From: JAZDIU01 sp043804635
Lineage (GTDB): Bacteria > Chloroflexota > Dehalococcoidia > Dehalococcoidales > UBA2162
NCBI GenBank assembly: GCA_043804635.1
Contig: JAZDIU010000011.1
Location: forward strand, 1-64,000
Direction: 5' to 3'
Length of the DNA: 64,000 bases
The notes below the pieces were generated by a model. It was not told the DNA's origin. It made no database searches and saw nothing but the letters and a program-made list of their open reading frames with translations. Positions 14,967 to 23,168 of this stretch are shown piece after piece. Position 1 is the first letter of the stretch, and every line of letters starts with the position of its first letter. Both the position numbers and the translations under genes were made by a program.

Positions 14967-14993
14967 AACGCCGGGGGACGAAGCCCGGCGTTT
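14966..14993 (+). terminator. Rho-independent terminator
   Basis: AAACGCCGGG (14966-14975) pairs perfectly with CCCGGCGTTT (14984-14993) over an 8-base loop. It begins at the stop codon of the HTH gene. Confidence 0.8.
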
Positions 14994-15001
14994 CGACGGA
15001 G

Positions 15002-15118
15002 GTGAGTAAATGTAATAACCACGGCCCATGCAACCAGCGTCTTCATTCTAAACAATCCCTGATTAATTGTCAATACCCTACGTACATCTGTTCTAAAAAT
15101 ATTTTTAAGGAGGTTTTA
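15002..15118 (+). other. Cys-rich open stretch in frame with the next gene
   Basis: From GTG 15002 the frame is open into the gene at 15119 and encodes a segment with CNNHGPC and two further Cys. GGAGG 14998-15002 is too close to the GTG to serve it. It may be an N-terminal extension, a decayed Cys-motif gene or a leader. I see no other gene here. Confidence 0.3.
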
Positions 15119-15616
15119 ATGTCAGAAAAACTCATGACAATCCAGGAAAAGGCCGAATTCATGATGGCTTTCAAACCCGGCGAACTGCTCGCAAAATTGA
15201 CAAGCGCCGAAAAGGAATACAGGGAACTCTTAACAGCTCAATCCAAATTCAGAATGGATAACGCTTCTTACGTTAAAGGAGCACGAGGCGGCAACAGCGA
15301 AGCTGTGGAAGACATCGAAGTCCAGCTTGTCGCGCCGGCGGAAATAGACGGCAAAAAAGCGACCGACGCTTCCAAGAAAACATGGCTCGACCGGCAAAAA
15401 ATAGATAATAAGGAACTGGCCGCCGCTTATAACCAGCAAAAAGTAACCGAAATCACCACCTCGGATTACGAAATCAGAATTAAGGTCTGCGAAGTCACTA
15501 TGACCAATATCCGCTCAATGCTCGCTCTAAGAACGTCCCAGTTTGCGTTTTTTGCCGGGGCGCTGAGAATCGAGGTCGCTGAACCGGAAATAAATAATGA
15601 GGAGGAAAAAGCTTAA
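15119..15616 (+). CDS. Helical hypothetical protein, 165 aa
   Basis: ATG 15119 is preceded by TTAAGGAGGTTTTA, a strong site that sets the start. The protein is helical and charged (IQEKAEFMMAFKPGELLAKLTSAEKEYRELLTAQ, then DRQKIDNKELAAAYNQQKV) and ends with RSMLALRTSQFAFFAGALRIEV. Possibly a replication or recombination accessory protein given its neighbours. Family not recognised. Confidence 0.75.
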   Translation: MSEKLMTIQEKAEFMMAFKPGELLAKLTSAEKEYRELLTAQSKFRMDNASYVKGARGGNSEAVEDIEVQLVAPAEIDGKKATDASKKTWLDRQKIDNKELAAAYNQQKVTEITTSDYEIRIKVCEVTMTNIRSMLALRTSQFAFFAGALRIEVAEPEINNEEEKA

Positions 15617-15617
15617 A

Positions 15618-15932
15618 GTGGAAAAGATTTTCGTTGACGGGATTGAATATGTACCTAAGACTTCTTTGCCTAAAGGCAATATCAAAATCGTTATCCTCCA
15701 AAGAGGATGGGTAAAAATTGGAAGATTCTACCAGGATGGCCCAGATTGCCGGCTCGAAAACTGTGCCACCATCCGTAACTGGGGCTCGACTAAAGGACTG
15801 GGCGAAATTGCCCTTGGCGGCCCGACTCCAAAAACTATCCTTGACCCGGAACCGACTTGCCGCTTCCATGAACTTACGGTAATCTGCACCATCGATTGTG
15901 TGGAAGAAAAATGGAAATCCACACTTTCATAG
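15618..15932 (+). CDS. Hypothetical protein, 104 aa (GTG start)
   Basis: GTG 15618 follows AGGAGGAAAAAGCTTAAA. ATG 15597 in the same frame is alternative but would place the ribosome-binding site inside the gene. The product is beta-rich (KIFVDGIEYVPKT, IKIVILQRGWVKIGRFYQ) and ends with a Cys-containing tail. It overlaps the repeat gene downstream. Family unknown. Confidence 0.65.
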   Translation: MEKIFVDGIEYVPKTSLPKGNIKIVILQRGWVKIGRFYQDGPDCRLENCATIRNWGSTKGLGEIALGGPTPKTILDPEPTCRFHELTVICTIDCVEEKWKSTLS

Positions 15933-16138
15933 GAGAGGATACCCAAAATACCTACGGCAACGGCCACGGCCACGGCTACGGCTACGGCGACGGCTACGGC
16001 GACGGCCACGGCTACGGCTACGGCCACGGCCACGGCTACGGCTACGGCGACGGCTACGGCTACGGCGACGGCGACGGCGACGGCTACGGCGACGGCTACA
16101 GCGACGGCTACGGCAACAGCTACGGCAACGGCTACTAA
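15911..16138 (+). CDS. Gly-X dipeptide repeat protein, 75 aa
   Basis: ATG 15911 lies in the end of the previous gene, after GGAAGAAAA. A 15-residue unique start (MEIHTFIGEDTQNTY) is followed by 30 dipeptides of Gly (rarely Ser) alternating with Tyr, Asp, His or Asn up to the stop. The DNA is a hexanucleotide tandem array, GGC-NAC. Similar GYGDGYGDG tails occur in hypothetical proteins of many genomes, but I know of no function. They may form flexible, metal- or ice-binding-like or phase-separating segments. RNA and antisense frames over it are artefacts of the repeat. Confidence 0.65.
   Translation: MEIHTFIGEDTQNTYGNGHGHGYGYGDGYGDGHGYGYGHGHGYGYGDGYGYGDGDGDGYGDGYSDGYGNSYGNGY
15956..16135. repeat. 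Hexanucleotide tandem repeat, 30 units of GGCNAC
   Basis: Units are GGCTAC, GGCGAC, GGCCAC and GGCAAC, with two AGC variants near the end. All are in frame with the gene at 15911. Higher-order blocks, such as two GGCCAC followed by two GGCTAC and then GGCGAC, recur, indicating expansion by slippage or unequal exchange. Confidence 0.95.
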
Positions 16139-16169
16139 AATAAATAAACAATAAGGAGGAAAAAAGTTA

Positions 16170-17213
16170 ATGCCAGACCTATACAGGAAATCTGATACTA
16201 CCTCAAGCAGCGAAGTCCTTCCCCCTGAGATTAAAATCATCCAGGGTACCACAAGAGATTCACCAGAAGGCGCTAAAATCGGTCAATTCTGTAACGCTAT
16301 ATCCAGTGAGTTCTTCGACGATTTTGAATTCATATACGTTGACCGCGACAAGACTCGCACCTACTGGGGAAGAGATACCATCGAAGACGAACCGCCTCTT
16401 TGCTGGTCTCCGGACGCCGATTCCGGATTCTCGGCCGACGGTAAGGATTGTTCGAAATGTAAAGACCGCCTCGACAACGCCGCCAGTGTCCCAGCTAATG
16501 TCAGAAAAACAAAATGCCTTATTCACTATACCATCAAGGGCGTTAAGCTTCCCAACTGGGAGCCATTCATGATGAGGGTCACCGGCGTAAGTGTCGGTGA
16601 ATTCATGCGCCTTATGTCCAATTTCCTTTACAACCCAGCACTTCGGAACAAAGAGACGGGCAAACCCAATTATCACGCCGTTATCGTTCCTGTTAAAACA
16701 GAGCAAATCAAAAGCCCGGCCGGAATATCTTACGGCCTCAAGTTCGGAATGTTCAAACCTATCAAGGAACAAGAAGTGCTTACCGCTTCTTTCTCCATCT
16801 CCGCTGAATTACTCGGCCAATCTAATGTTCTCCAGCTCGAAGAGGGAGAAACACTTGATGAAGAAGCGGAAAATATTCCCCAAGAAATAAAACAAGAACC
16901 AGCACCGGCGCCAACTATCAGAACAATTACCCCTCCGGCCCAATCCCAGGCAACCAGGGACGCCGAATCTCTTTACGAGGGCAATAGAGCAACGACTCCA
17001 AAAATCCTTATCGGCTACCTTGAAACAGACGGCCGGGAAATATACGCCGGAGACTTGGTCCCCGCCGGCACCCGCGTACTTAAAGAGAAACCTGCTCCAA
17101 TAAAAGAAACACAAACTATCACACCAAAGGATGTCGGTACAATTACCGTAAAAAGCCCCGCGCCCGCTCCACCGGCCAGAAAAGCAACACCATTCGATAT
17201 AAGCTCACTGTAA
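16170..17213 (+). CDS. Putative ssDNA-binding/replication-associated protein, 347 aa
   Basis: ATG 16170 follows AATAAGGAGGAAAAAAGTTA. The N-terminal 220 residues resemble phage-type proteins with TRTYWGRDTIEDEPPLCWSPD, a CSKC pair plus another Cys (TKCLIHYT), then a beta-rich region (PFMMRVTGVSVGEFMRLMSNFLY) and a K/V-rich strand pattern (YHAVIVPVKTEQI). I associate this pattern with ssDNA-binding or recombination-accessory proteins, but that is memory-based. The C-terminal 130 residues are a Pro/Ala/Thr linker ending in an acidic-aromatic tip (ATPFDISSL), as SSB-like proteins often do. It precedes the primase-helicase gene. Confidence 0.55.
   Translation: MPDLYRKSDTTSSSEVLPPEIKIIQGTTRDSPEGAKIGQFCNAISSEFFDDFEFIYVDRDKTRTYWGRDTIEDEPPLCWSPDADSGFSADGKDCSKCKDRLDNAASVPANVRKTKCLIHYTIKGVKLPNWEPFMMRVTGVSVGEFMRLMSNFLYNPALRNKETGKPNYHAVIVPVKTEQIKSPAGISYGLKFGMFKPIKEQEVLTASFSISAELLGQSNVLQLEEGETLDEEAENIPQEIKQEPAPAPTIRTITPPAQSQATRDAESLYEGNRATTPKILIGYLETDGREIYAGDLVPAGTRVLKEKPAPIKETQTITPKDVGTITVKSPAPAPPARKATPFDISSL
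16874..16889. repeat. Degenerate dyad copy in the ssDNA-binding-like gene
   Basis: TATTCCCCAAGAAATA differs from the consensus at two positions. It encodes NIPQEIK in a linker, paralleling NISQEIK encoded by the exact copy at 13739. Confidence 0.55.
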
Positions 17214-17220
17214 AAAACAC

Positions 17221-17254
17221 TTTGCCCCCTGTATAAAAAAATACAGGGGGCAAA
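17221..17254. terminator. Perfect 14-bp stem-loop
   Basis: TTTGCCCCCTGTAT (17221-17234) pairs exactly with ATACAGGGGGCAAA (17241-17254) around an A6 loop. It lies between the ssDNA-binding-like gene and the primase gene. A terminator or transcript-end hairpin is likely, although no T run follows. Confidence 0.75.
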
Positions 17255-17281
17255 CCCCACTTTGTAAAAAGGCGGTTAAAA

Positions 17282-19876
17282 ATGCCAAATAATCCGATAG
17301 AAGTGGCTACGAAATACCTCACTATGGGACGCTCAATCATGCCAACGGGGGCTCCGGGAAAAGACAATAAACACAAGGCTCCATACCTGGAATCGTGGAA
17401 AGGCTTACAAAATAAAAGAGCGGAACTCGTTCAAATTATCCAATGGCAAAATAAATACCATAATTCTTTATGGGGAATGATTACCGGCTCGATTTCCAAC
17501 TGCTTTGTAATCGACATTGACGATAAAGAAGCAGTTAAAACAATGGGAGACCTTAAACCACACGTCAAAACCAAAAGAGGGTGGCATTGGTACTTTAAAC
17601 ATCCGGGTGGAAAGGTTATAACAAAAGCCGGCATTCTCCCACATATCGACATCCGTGGCGATGGCGGTTTCGTGAACTTCGCCGGAGAAAACGAAGGTGC
17701 TAATTATGAAACTTTAATCCTCCCAACGGATGAAAATCTATATAAATTCGACCAGCTTCCAAACGAAATAAAAGAAGCTCTTAAAAAACCCAAAAGTTCT
17801 AACCTTGGTGAAAGACTCCTTGCTGACGCTATCGCAAATGCTCACCCGGGGGAACGGAACGAAACCGGATTGTGGCTTGCTTGCCAACTTCGTGACAATA
17901 AAATATCTCGGGCTGACTGTGAACCAATCATGCGTTCTTACGCCGCTGCTGTTGCTAATTTAGGCGGTGACCCTTATCACGAAAGCGAAGCAATGGCTTC
18001 TCTTGACCAGGCTTTCCAAAGAGAACCACGCGAACCCTGGCCCGAAGGAACGGGTATAACAGGAGGCGATGGAAGATATATTATCAAGGGTGACAATGGC
18101 CCTGTGCTTAATTTCAACCTTCTGGTATCAGACCTTCTTGCTGAATATCACTTTGCCACTTTTAGTGACACCGAAGAAGTTTTGGTTTACGCGGGCGGGA
18201 GGTATGTTTACAAGGGAAAAGAACTAATAAAATACGAGTGTCAAAAAAGAGTAGGAATCACTAGGTTAATAAGTATTCGAGTTATTACCGAAATTATTGG
18301 TCATATTCAAAGATCAACTTTCGTAAATCGCTTAAATTTCAACACCAGTCTAAATGTTATTAATGTTCAAAATGGCTTATTAAACTTAAACACTCGCGTT
18401 CTGTCACCACATACACACGAGTTCTTATCCACTATACGCATACCTGTTATATACAATCCCGGTACCGAATGTCCGGTAATTAAAACATTTCTCTCTGAAA
18501 TCGTTGGAGTAGAAGACCAGGTTACCCTACAAGAATTCGCCGGCTATTGTCTCTTCCCTCAATATATTATCCAAAAAGCTTTTCTTCTCCAGGGGGACGG
18601 CGACAATGGAAAAAGTACCTACCTTAATCTCTTAAAGGGTTTTATCGGTAGGGAAAACTGTTCGAATGTATCATGGCAATCATTAGAATTTAATCGTTTT
18701 GCTTCATCCCAACTTGAGGGTAAAATGGTCAATATCTTCGCTGATTTACCTTCCCGGAGCGTCGATATGACCACGGCTTTTAAAACCCTAACCGGCGGTG
18801 ATCAGGTAGAATCAGAAAAGAAATTTCAAAACAAAAGCTCCTTTCTTAACTTTGCAAAGCTAATATTCTCAGCTAACAAACCCCCTGTGGTAAAGGATGA
18901 AAATAGCTACGCTTTTTGGCGACGCTGGATTCTAATTGAGTTTCCTTTTCAAATAGCGGAAAACAAAAAGGACCCTAAAATGGCCGAAAAACTCACAACG
19001 GAAGAAGAGTTGTCTGGGTTTCTGAATTACGCCTTGGATGGACTAGACCGACTCATGAAAAACGGTAAATTTACCTACAATAAAACCGTTGACGAAACCG
19101 CTGAATTGTACCAGAAAAACGCGGATACGGTGTACGCTTTTGTCACTGACAGGTGTGATATTGGATCAGATGCGGTAGTCAGTAAAGAGGATCTTTATAC
19201 TGCTTACAAGGATTATTGCGCTAAAAACAAGCTCCCAATTCTTAAACCAAATTCTTTCGCGAGGTCGTTGCAAAATCAGGAAAATATTAACGTAAAATCA
19301 TTTAGACCGCAAAAAGGAGAAACTCGACCAACATCATGGCAAGGCCTTTCCGTCATGGAAGTCAAGGATTTTAAGGACAAGTTGCCTCATCAAAACATTG
19401 ACATACCTGACATTACGCCTGAAGTCGCTATAACTTCTGTCAAGGTTGTCAATGATGTCAATGTTTTTTCCCTAGATAATTGCGTAGGGGTGGAAAATGG
19501 AAATACTGTAGAAGATAAAGTAGAAAATAGTAGTGTAGGGGGTATATATGGGGTAAAAAACAGTGACATCCTTGACGCTACACTCAAATCCCAAAATCGA
19601 AACCCTGACGCAACAAGCCAAAACCTTGACGCAAATGAAATCGCTACTTCCGCTGAGCTTTACCGTAAAAAATATGAAACAGGGCAGCGGTTAGGCATGG
19701 ATTTTAACTATGCAAAACAACTTTGGAAAACAGCTGGCGCGCCGCCATTAAAAATCGGAGAAAAGATTATCGAGAATTTTGAGGGGGTGAAAGTATTTGA
19801 AGAATTGACGGACATTGAAATTGGGAAAATAGTTAAGTGGTTAAAGATACAGGAGGGCAGTTCGGTTGAAAATTAA
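17282..19876 (+). CDS. Primase-polymerase/SF3 (D5-type) helicase, 864 aa
   Basis: ATG 17282 follows AAGGCGGTTAAAA. Residues 1-185 form an archaeo-eukaryotic primase domain: VIDIDD (76-81) supplies the metal-binding acids, RGWHWYFKHP (99-108) the conserved His, and DIRGDGGFVNF closes it. A D5_N-like part precedes the superfamily 3 helicase, with Walker A GDGDNGKST near 438-446 and IFADLP, KTLTGGDQVESEKKF and LIFSANKPP following. Linker residues 710-805 are low-complexity. The last 50 residues are a module also found at the end of the nuclease-like gene at 21064. It initiates and unwinds DNA for replication of the element. Confidence 0.9.
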   Translation: MPNNPIEVATKYLTMGRSIMPTGAPGKDNKHKAPYLESWKGLQNKRAELVQIIQWQNKYHNSLWGMITGSISNCFVIDIDDKEAVKTMGDLKPHVKTKRGWHWYFKHPGGKVITKAGILPHIDIRGDGGFVNFAGENEGANYETLILPTDENLYKFDQLPNEIKEALKKPKSSNLGERLLADAIANAHPGERNETGLWLACQLRDNKISRADCEPIMRSYAAAVANLGGDPYHESEAMASLDQAFQREPREPWPEGTGITGGDGRYIIKGDNGPVLNFNLLVSDLLAEYHFATFSDTEEVLVYAGGRYVYKGKELIKYECQKRVGITRLISIRVITEIIGHIQRSTFVNRLNFNTSLNVINVQNGLLNLNTRVLSPHTHEFLSTIRIPVIYNPGTECPVIKTFLSEIVGVEDQVTLQEFAGYCLFPQYIIQKAFLLQGDGDNGKSTYLNLLKGFIGRENCSNVSWQSLEFNRFASSQLEGKMVNIFADLPSRSVDMTTAFKTLTGGDQVESEKKFQNKSSFLNFAKLIFSANKPPVVKDENSYAFWRRWILIEFPFQIAENKKDPKMAEKLTTEEELSGFLNYALDGLDRLMKNGKFTYNKTVDETAELYQKNADTVYAFVTDRCDIGSDAVVSKEDLYTAYKDYCAKNKLPILKPNSFARSLQNQENINVKSFRPQKGETRPTSWQGLSVMEVKDFKDKLPHQNIDIPDITPEVAITSVKVVNDVNVFSLDNCVGVENGNTVEDKVENSSVGGIYGVKNSDILDATLKSQNRNPDATSQNLDANEIATSAELYRKKYETGQRLGMDFNYAKQLWKTAGAPPLKIGEKIIENFEGVKVFEELTDIEIGKIVKWLKIQEGSSVEN

Positions 19877-21071
19877 AGACATTATTATTGATGGGCGGCA
19901 TCGTAAAGATATGGGTGATATACAAGGGTTGGCTGAAAGCATTAAAAGGGTTGGTCTTCTTCATCCGGTAGTGGTAACGAATGATGGTAAGTTAATTGCC
20001 GGTGAGCGAAGGATAAAAGCGTTTGAACTTTTGGGTATAGAAGATATACCGGTAACAGTAATAGATTTAAAAGAGATAGTTCAAGGTGAGTATCAAGAAA
20101 ATATACAGCGTAAGGATTTCCTACCATCAGAAGCCGTAGCAATAGCCCGGGAAGTCAGGCCAAAAGAACAAGAAGAGGCGAAAGAACGGGAATTAGCAGG
20201 TAAACCCTCCGCAACTTTTGCGGAGGGTGAGACACGTCAAAAGGTCGCGAAATACGTGGGAGTTAGTCACACAACTTTAGCTAAAGCTGAAACCGTAGTT
20301 GAGGCAGCCGAGAAGGAACCGGAAAAATACGAATCGATAGTTCAGCAAATGGATAAGTCGAACAATATTAACGCGGCTTACAAAGCGGTTAAAAGGGTTC
20401 GAGACGAAGACGAAAGGGTGAAAGGACGGGAGATTGGTGCTGACGCGATACATAAGTTAGATGGACGTTTTCTTTTACTGAATAATAACGTAAAAGACAT
20501 GTTTAATAAAGTCAAGGAATCATCCATTGACTGTATTGTTACAGATCCGCCGTATTCCAAGGAATACCTTAGTTGTTTAAAGTCCCTAGGTAGTTTTGCC
20601 GCGCTGGTTCTTAAGCCTGGAAAGTCTATGTTGGTTATGGTCGGTCAATTGTATTTACCGACAGTATTAAACACGCTTTGTCTTGAGATGAATTATCACT
20701 GGACGTTAGCTTATTTAACTCCGGGTGGTCAATCCCCACAAATTTGGAATCGTAAGGTTAACACTTTTTGGAAACCGGTTATTTGGTTAACAAAAGGAGA
20801 ACTTGAAGGACGTGATTGGTACGGTGACGTTTTCAAATCAGATATAAACGATAATGACAAAAGGTTCCATCACTGGGGTCAAAGTGAGAGTGGTATAGGA
20901 CGTTTGGTAGAAGCGTTTACCAAACCAGACGACCTGGTTTGCGACCCTTTTGTTGGTGGTGGTACAACAGCCGTTGTTAGTATAAACCTTGGTCGCAAGT
21001 TTATCGGTTCAGATATAGACGCGGATGCTTTAGAAACTTGTAGAACGAGGGTTATTAAAAGTTATGAGTAG
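19866..21071 (+). CDS. ParB-domain DNA methyltransferase fusion, 401 aa (TTG start)
   Basis: TTG 19866 follows CAGGAGGGCAGTTCGG and overlaps the helicase gene by 11 bases. Residues 1-80 are a ParB/Srx domain (IIDGRHRKDMGDIQGLAESI, then LIAGERRIKAFELL). A helical linker follows. The C-terminal 200 residues are a beta-class amino-methyltransferase with TDPPYSKEY (about 225-233) and DPFVGGGTTAVVSINLGRKFIGSD (about 359-382). It should methylate adenine N6 or cytosine N4. Fusion of ParB to such a methyltransferase is known in phages and mobile elements. Likely protects or marks the element's DNA. Confidence 0.88.
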   Translation: MKIKDIIIDGRHRKDMGDIQGLAESIKRVGLLHPVVVTNDGKLIAGERRIKAFELLGIEDIPVTVIDLKEIVQGEYQENIQRKDFLPSEAVAIAREVRPKEQEEAKERELAGKPSATFAEGETRQKVAKYVGVSHTTLAKAETVVEAAEKEPEKYESIVQQMDKSNNINAAYKAVKRVRDEDERVKGREIGADAIHKLDGRFLLLNNNVKDMFNKVKESSIDCIVTDPPYSKEYLSCLKSLGSFAALVLKPGKSMLVMVGQLYLPTVLNTLCLEMNYHWTLAYLTPGGQSPQIWNRKVNTFWKPVIWLTKGELEGRDWYGDVFKSDINDNDKRFHHWGQSESGIGRLVEAFTKPDDLVCDPFVGGGTTAVVSINLGRKFIGSDIDADALETCRTRVIKSYE

Positions 21072-21627
21072 CGGTCACGTTAGGGACGAACGCACTTATT
21101 GGCGGGACGAAAAACTAAGTGAAGAGCATCGGGAATGGGGTTGGAATTGTCCAGCGATAGACATAGATTTTCTTTTAGTGGAATATGATTTTGGGAAAGC
21201 GGTTGCATTGGTAGAGTACAAAGAAGAACATGTCGAGTTGCCGTCCTTTACACATCCATCCTACCTCGCGTTAAAAGACCTTGGTGACAGAGCGCAGATT
21301 CCGGTTTTTATTGTACGTTATGCCGGTGATTTTTCGTGGTGGAACGTGGAGCCTATTAATAGTTTTGGTTTCAAGAAATTATCAAAAGGAAGGAGGATGA
21401 CCAAGAAAGAGTGGGTGACGTTTCTTTATTTTCTCAGAGGGCGGGTTCCGCCGGTTTTGTGTATGTCAGTTGAGTCGGCTACAGAATTATGGGAAAGGGT
21501 TGGGTCACCGCCGCTTAAAACGAAAAAAAGGATAATTGAGTCATTAAAAGAAGAATTATTGCATGGAGGGTTGTCTTACACAGAGACAGAAAAAATCAAT
21601 AAGTGGTTAAAGATGCAGGAGGTCTAA
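21064..21627 (+). CDS. PD-(D/E)xK nuclease-like protein, 187 aa
   Basis: ATG 21064 overlaps the methyltransferase by 8 bases. The N-terminal part has PAIDIDFLLVEYDFGKAVALVEYKEE, with acids at D33/D35 and E51-Y-K53, matching a PD-(D/E)xK active site. An aromatic segment follows (RYAGDFSWWNVEP). The last 50 residues (ELWERVGSPPLKTKKRIIESL to EKINKWLKMQEV) are homologous to the C-terminus of the primase-helicase. Next to a methyltransferase it may be a cognate nuclease or a replication nuclease. Function is inferred. Confidence 0.65.
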   Translation: MSSGHVRDERTYWRDEKLSEEHREWGWNCPAIDIDFLLVEYDFGKAVALVEYKEEHVELPSFTHPSYLALKDLGDRAQIPVFIVRYAGDFSWWNVEPINSFGFKKLSKGRRMTKKEWVTFLYFLRGRVPPVLCMSVESATELWERVGSPPLKTKKRIIESLKEELLHGGLSYTETEKINKWLKMQEV

Positions 21628-21628
21628 T

Positions 21629-21970
21629 ATGGATTTCGACAAAATAGTTCGTGACAATATCGCGGCAATTATAACCCGGCACGGAAGGAAATTTATTACA
21701 AGGCAGGTTGGCGATAGGGAAGCGGTATATTATTTGATTAAAAAACTACACGAAGAGGCGGATGAGATATATAAGGCATGGGATGGAGGAGAGGGTGAAG
21801 GCAGGATGATTGAAGAGTTAGCTGATGTCATGGAATGTGTTAGGGGAATTGCTTCCAAGATGTCGGTACTAATGGATAGAATTGATTGGGAAAGAGAAAA
21901 CAAGGCTATTCAGAACGGTCGGTTTGAGACCAACACCATTCTTGTCTCAATGGAAGGTGACAAGTTTTAG
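21629..21970 (+). CDS. MazG-like nucleotide pyrophosphohydrolase, 113 aa
   Basis: ATG 21629 follows GCAGGAGGTCTAAT. KLHEEADEIYKAW (about 47) and EELADVMECVRGI (about 72) form the ExxE and ExxD metal-binding helices of the MazG/PRA-PH superfamily. The DFDKIVRDNI start is also typical of this group. It would hydrolyse nucleoside triphosphates to monophosphates. The dyad repeat begins three bases after its stop. Confidence 0.78.
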   Translation: MDFDKIVRDNIAAIITRHGRKFITRQVGDREAVYYLIKKLHEEADEIYKAWDGGEGEGRMIEELADVMECVRGIASKMSVLMDRIDWERENKAIQNGRFETNTILVSMEGDKF

Positions 21971-21972
21971 AA

Positions 21973-21988
21973 TATTTCTCAAGAAATA
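21973..21988. repeat. 16-bp dispersed dyad (CA centre)
   Basis: TATTTCTCAAGAAATA, exact, 2 bases after TAG 21968-21970 and immediately before the AAAAGGAGGTGG ribosome-binding site. Confidence 0.9.
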
Positions 21989-22002
21989 AAAAAGGAGGTG
22001 GT

Positions 22003-22647
22003 ATGAATTTAGTTTTTATTGAAGCCAACACCCTTTCGGAAGCATGGTTCCTGGCGGTTAGAAAACTATTCGAAGCGGGAACGAAATATAAAATTGACCG
22101 TGGCAGTTATAAAGGTCAGTATCGTCTTGAATTCGACTATTTCACTTTACATGTTAAATATCCGGGAACACTCCCCATGGTTCCTGATGTGCCGGCTGGG
22201 ATTCCGGCTCCCTGCACTATGGAGTACGTTGAGAGTTATTTGCCTTATCTTTTAACCGGGGAAAAACATAAGAACGAAGAATATACTTACGGCCAGTATC
22301 TTGATCCTCAAATCAAAAAGGTTATAGCGATGTATAAAAATGACGGGTGTAACACCAATCAGGCTTTTATGGCAGTGGGTGACGCTTCTTCCATTGACCT
22401 TCCGGACCCGCCTTGTCTGCGAGGAATTGATACTCGTATTCGCGACGGTAAACTTAATTTTATTGTTTATTTTCGGTCATGGGATTTGTGGGGAGGGTTG
22501 CCCGGTAATTTAGCCGGCATTGAGCTGGTGAAGCAATACATGGCATCGGAGATTGGAGTAGAGAATGGAGAGATAATCGCGGCCAGCAAGGGTCTGCATC
22601 TTTACGATCATTCCTGGGAAATAGCAAAAAGGGCGGTGAGGTTATAG
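22003..22647 (+). CDS. Thymidylate synthase, archaeal-type, 214 aa
   Basis: ATG 22003 follows AAAGGAGGTGGT. The C-terminal half has PDPPCLRGIDTRIRDGKLNFIVYFRSWDLWGGLPGNLAGIE, then a SKGLHLYDH motif. PPC carries the catalytic Cys, FRSWDLWGGLPGN is the nucleotide-binding R-S-x-D/N signature, and GLHLYDH corresponds to the conserved HxY. The short, insert-poor layout is closest to what I recall of archaeal thymidylate synthases. It would supply dTMP during element replication, next to a MazG-like enzyme. The N-terminus is divergent. Confidence 0.78.
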   Translation: MNLVFIEANTLSEAWFLAVRKLFEAGTKYKIDRGSYKGQYRLEFDYFTLHVKYPGTLPMVPDVPAGIPAPCTMEYVESYLPYLLTGEKHKNEEYTYGQYLDPQIKKVIAMYKNDGCNTNQAFMAVGDASSIDLPDPPCLRGIDTRIRDGKLNFIVYFRSWDLWGGLPGNLAGIELVKQYMASEIGVENGEIIAASKGLHLYDHSWEIAKRAVRL

Positions 22648-22651
22648 TAAA

Positions 22652-22957
22652 ATGTTTAATCCAGATGAAAGTACATGGGGTACAAACGCAGATCCATGGC
22701 AGCCGGTAGAGCAAGGCGGAGAGCAATTACAGTTTATAGATTTTCAAGGTCGCCGTTTAAGCTTACTGTGGGATTGTGCAGTAAGGTATCCTGCCTTCGA
22801 GAAGAACGAATTTGAATGCCGTCATGGTCTATCTTTTCCGTATTTTGTAATAGCGGGAGCCAGTGATGTTGAGCTTATTATGTTTCACGATACTTTCGTA
22901 AAATTAAGACGGTCAGGTAAAACGATAGGTCGGGCAAAACAAGAGTGTGTATTATAA
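22652..22957 (+). CDS. Hypothetical protein, 101 aa
   Basis: ATG 22652 lies four bases after the thymidylate synthase stop, with GGTGAGG upstream. The protein is aromatic and soluble (DESTWGTNADPWQPVEQGG, RLSLLWDCAVRYPAF, HGLSFPYFVIAGASDVELIMF). No motif recognised. Confidence 0.7.
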   Translation: MFNPDESTWGTNADPWQPVEQGGEQLQFIDFQGRRLSLLWDCAVRYPAFEKNEFECRHGLSFPYFVIAGASDVELIMFHDTFVKLRRSGKTIGRAKQECVL

Positions 22958-22973
22958 AAAAAGGAGGTGAGTT

Positions 22974-23150
22974 ATGAAAATTGTACTTGAGATTGGTAAG
23001 GAAATGGAAGTCGGGAAAGATAAAAACAAAAACCCTATCGTTTTGTTCTGCAGTGCTCTTTTGAGCCTTGACGGTGACAAGATTCTTGTTGATGAGGTTG
23101 TTGATGAGGTTGTGAAATCATTAAAAATTAACGATTACAATTTTAGATAA
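22974..23150 (+). CDS. Small hypothetical protein, 58 aa
   Basis: ATG 22974 follows AAAAAGGAGGTGAGTT. The product starts MKIVLEIGKEMEVGKDKNKN and ends with VDEVVDEVVKSLKINDYNFR. A 9-base duplication (GATGAGGTT) produces the VDEVVDEVV. A single alpha/beta unit is likely. Family unknown. Confidence 0.7.
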   Translation: MKIVLEIGKEMEVGKDKNKNPIVLFCSALLSLDGDKILVDEVVDEVVKSLKINDYNFR

Positions 23151-23168
23151 AAGAAAAGGACGGTACCC

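Noticed and set aside
15728..16252. Long reverse-strand frame rich in Ala-Val repeats over the GGCNAC array
   Set aside because: It is the antisense reading of the hexanucleotide repeat, without a ribosome-binding site, and overlaps well-supported forward genes.
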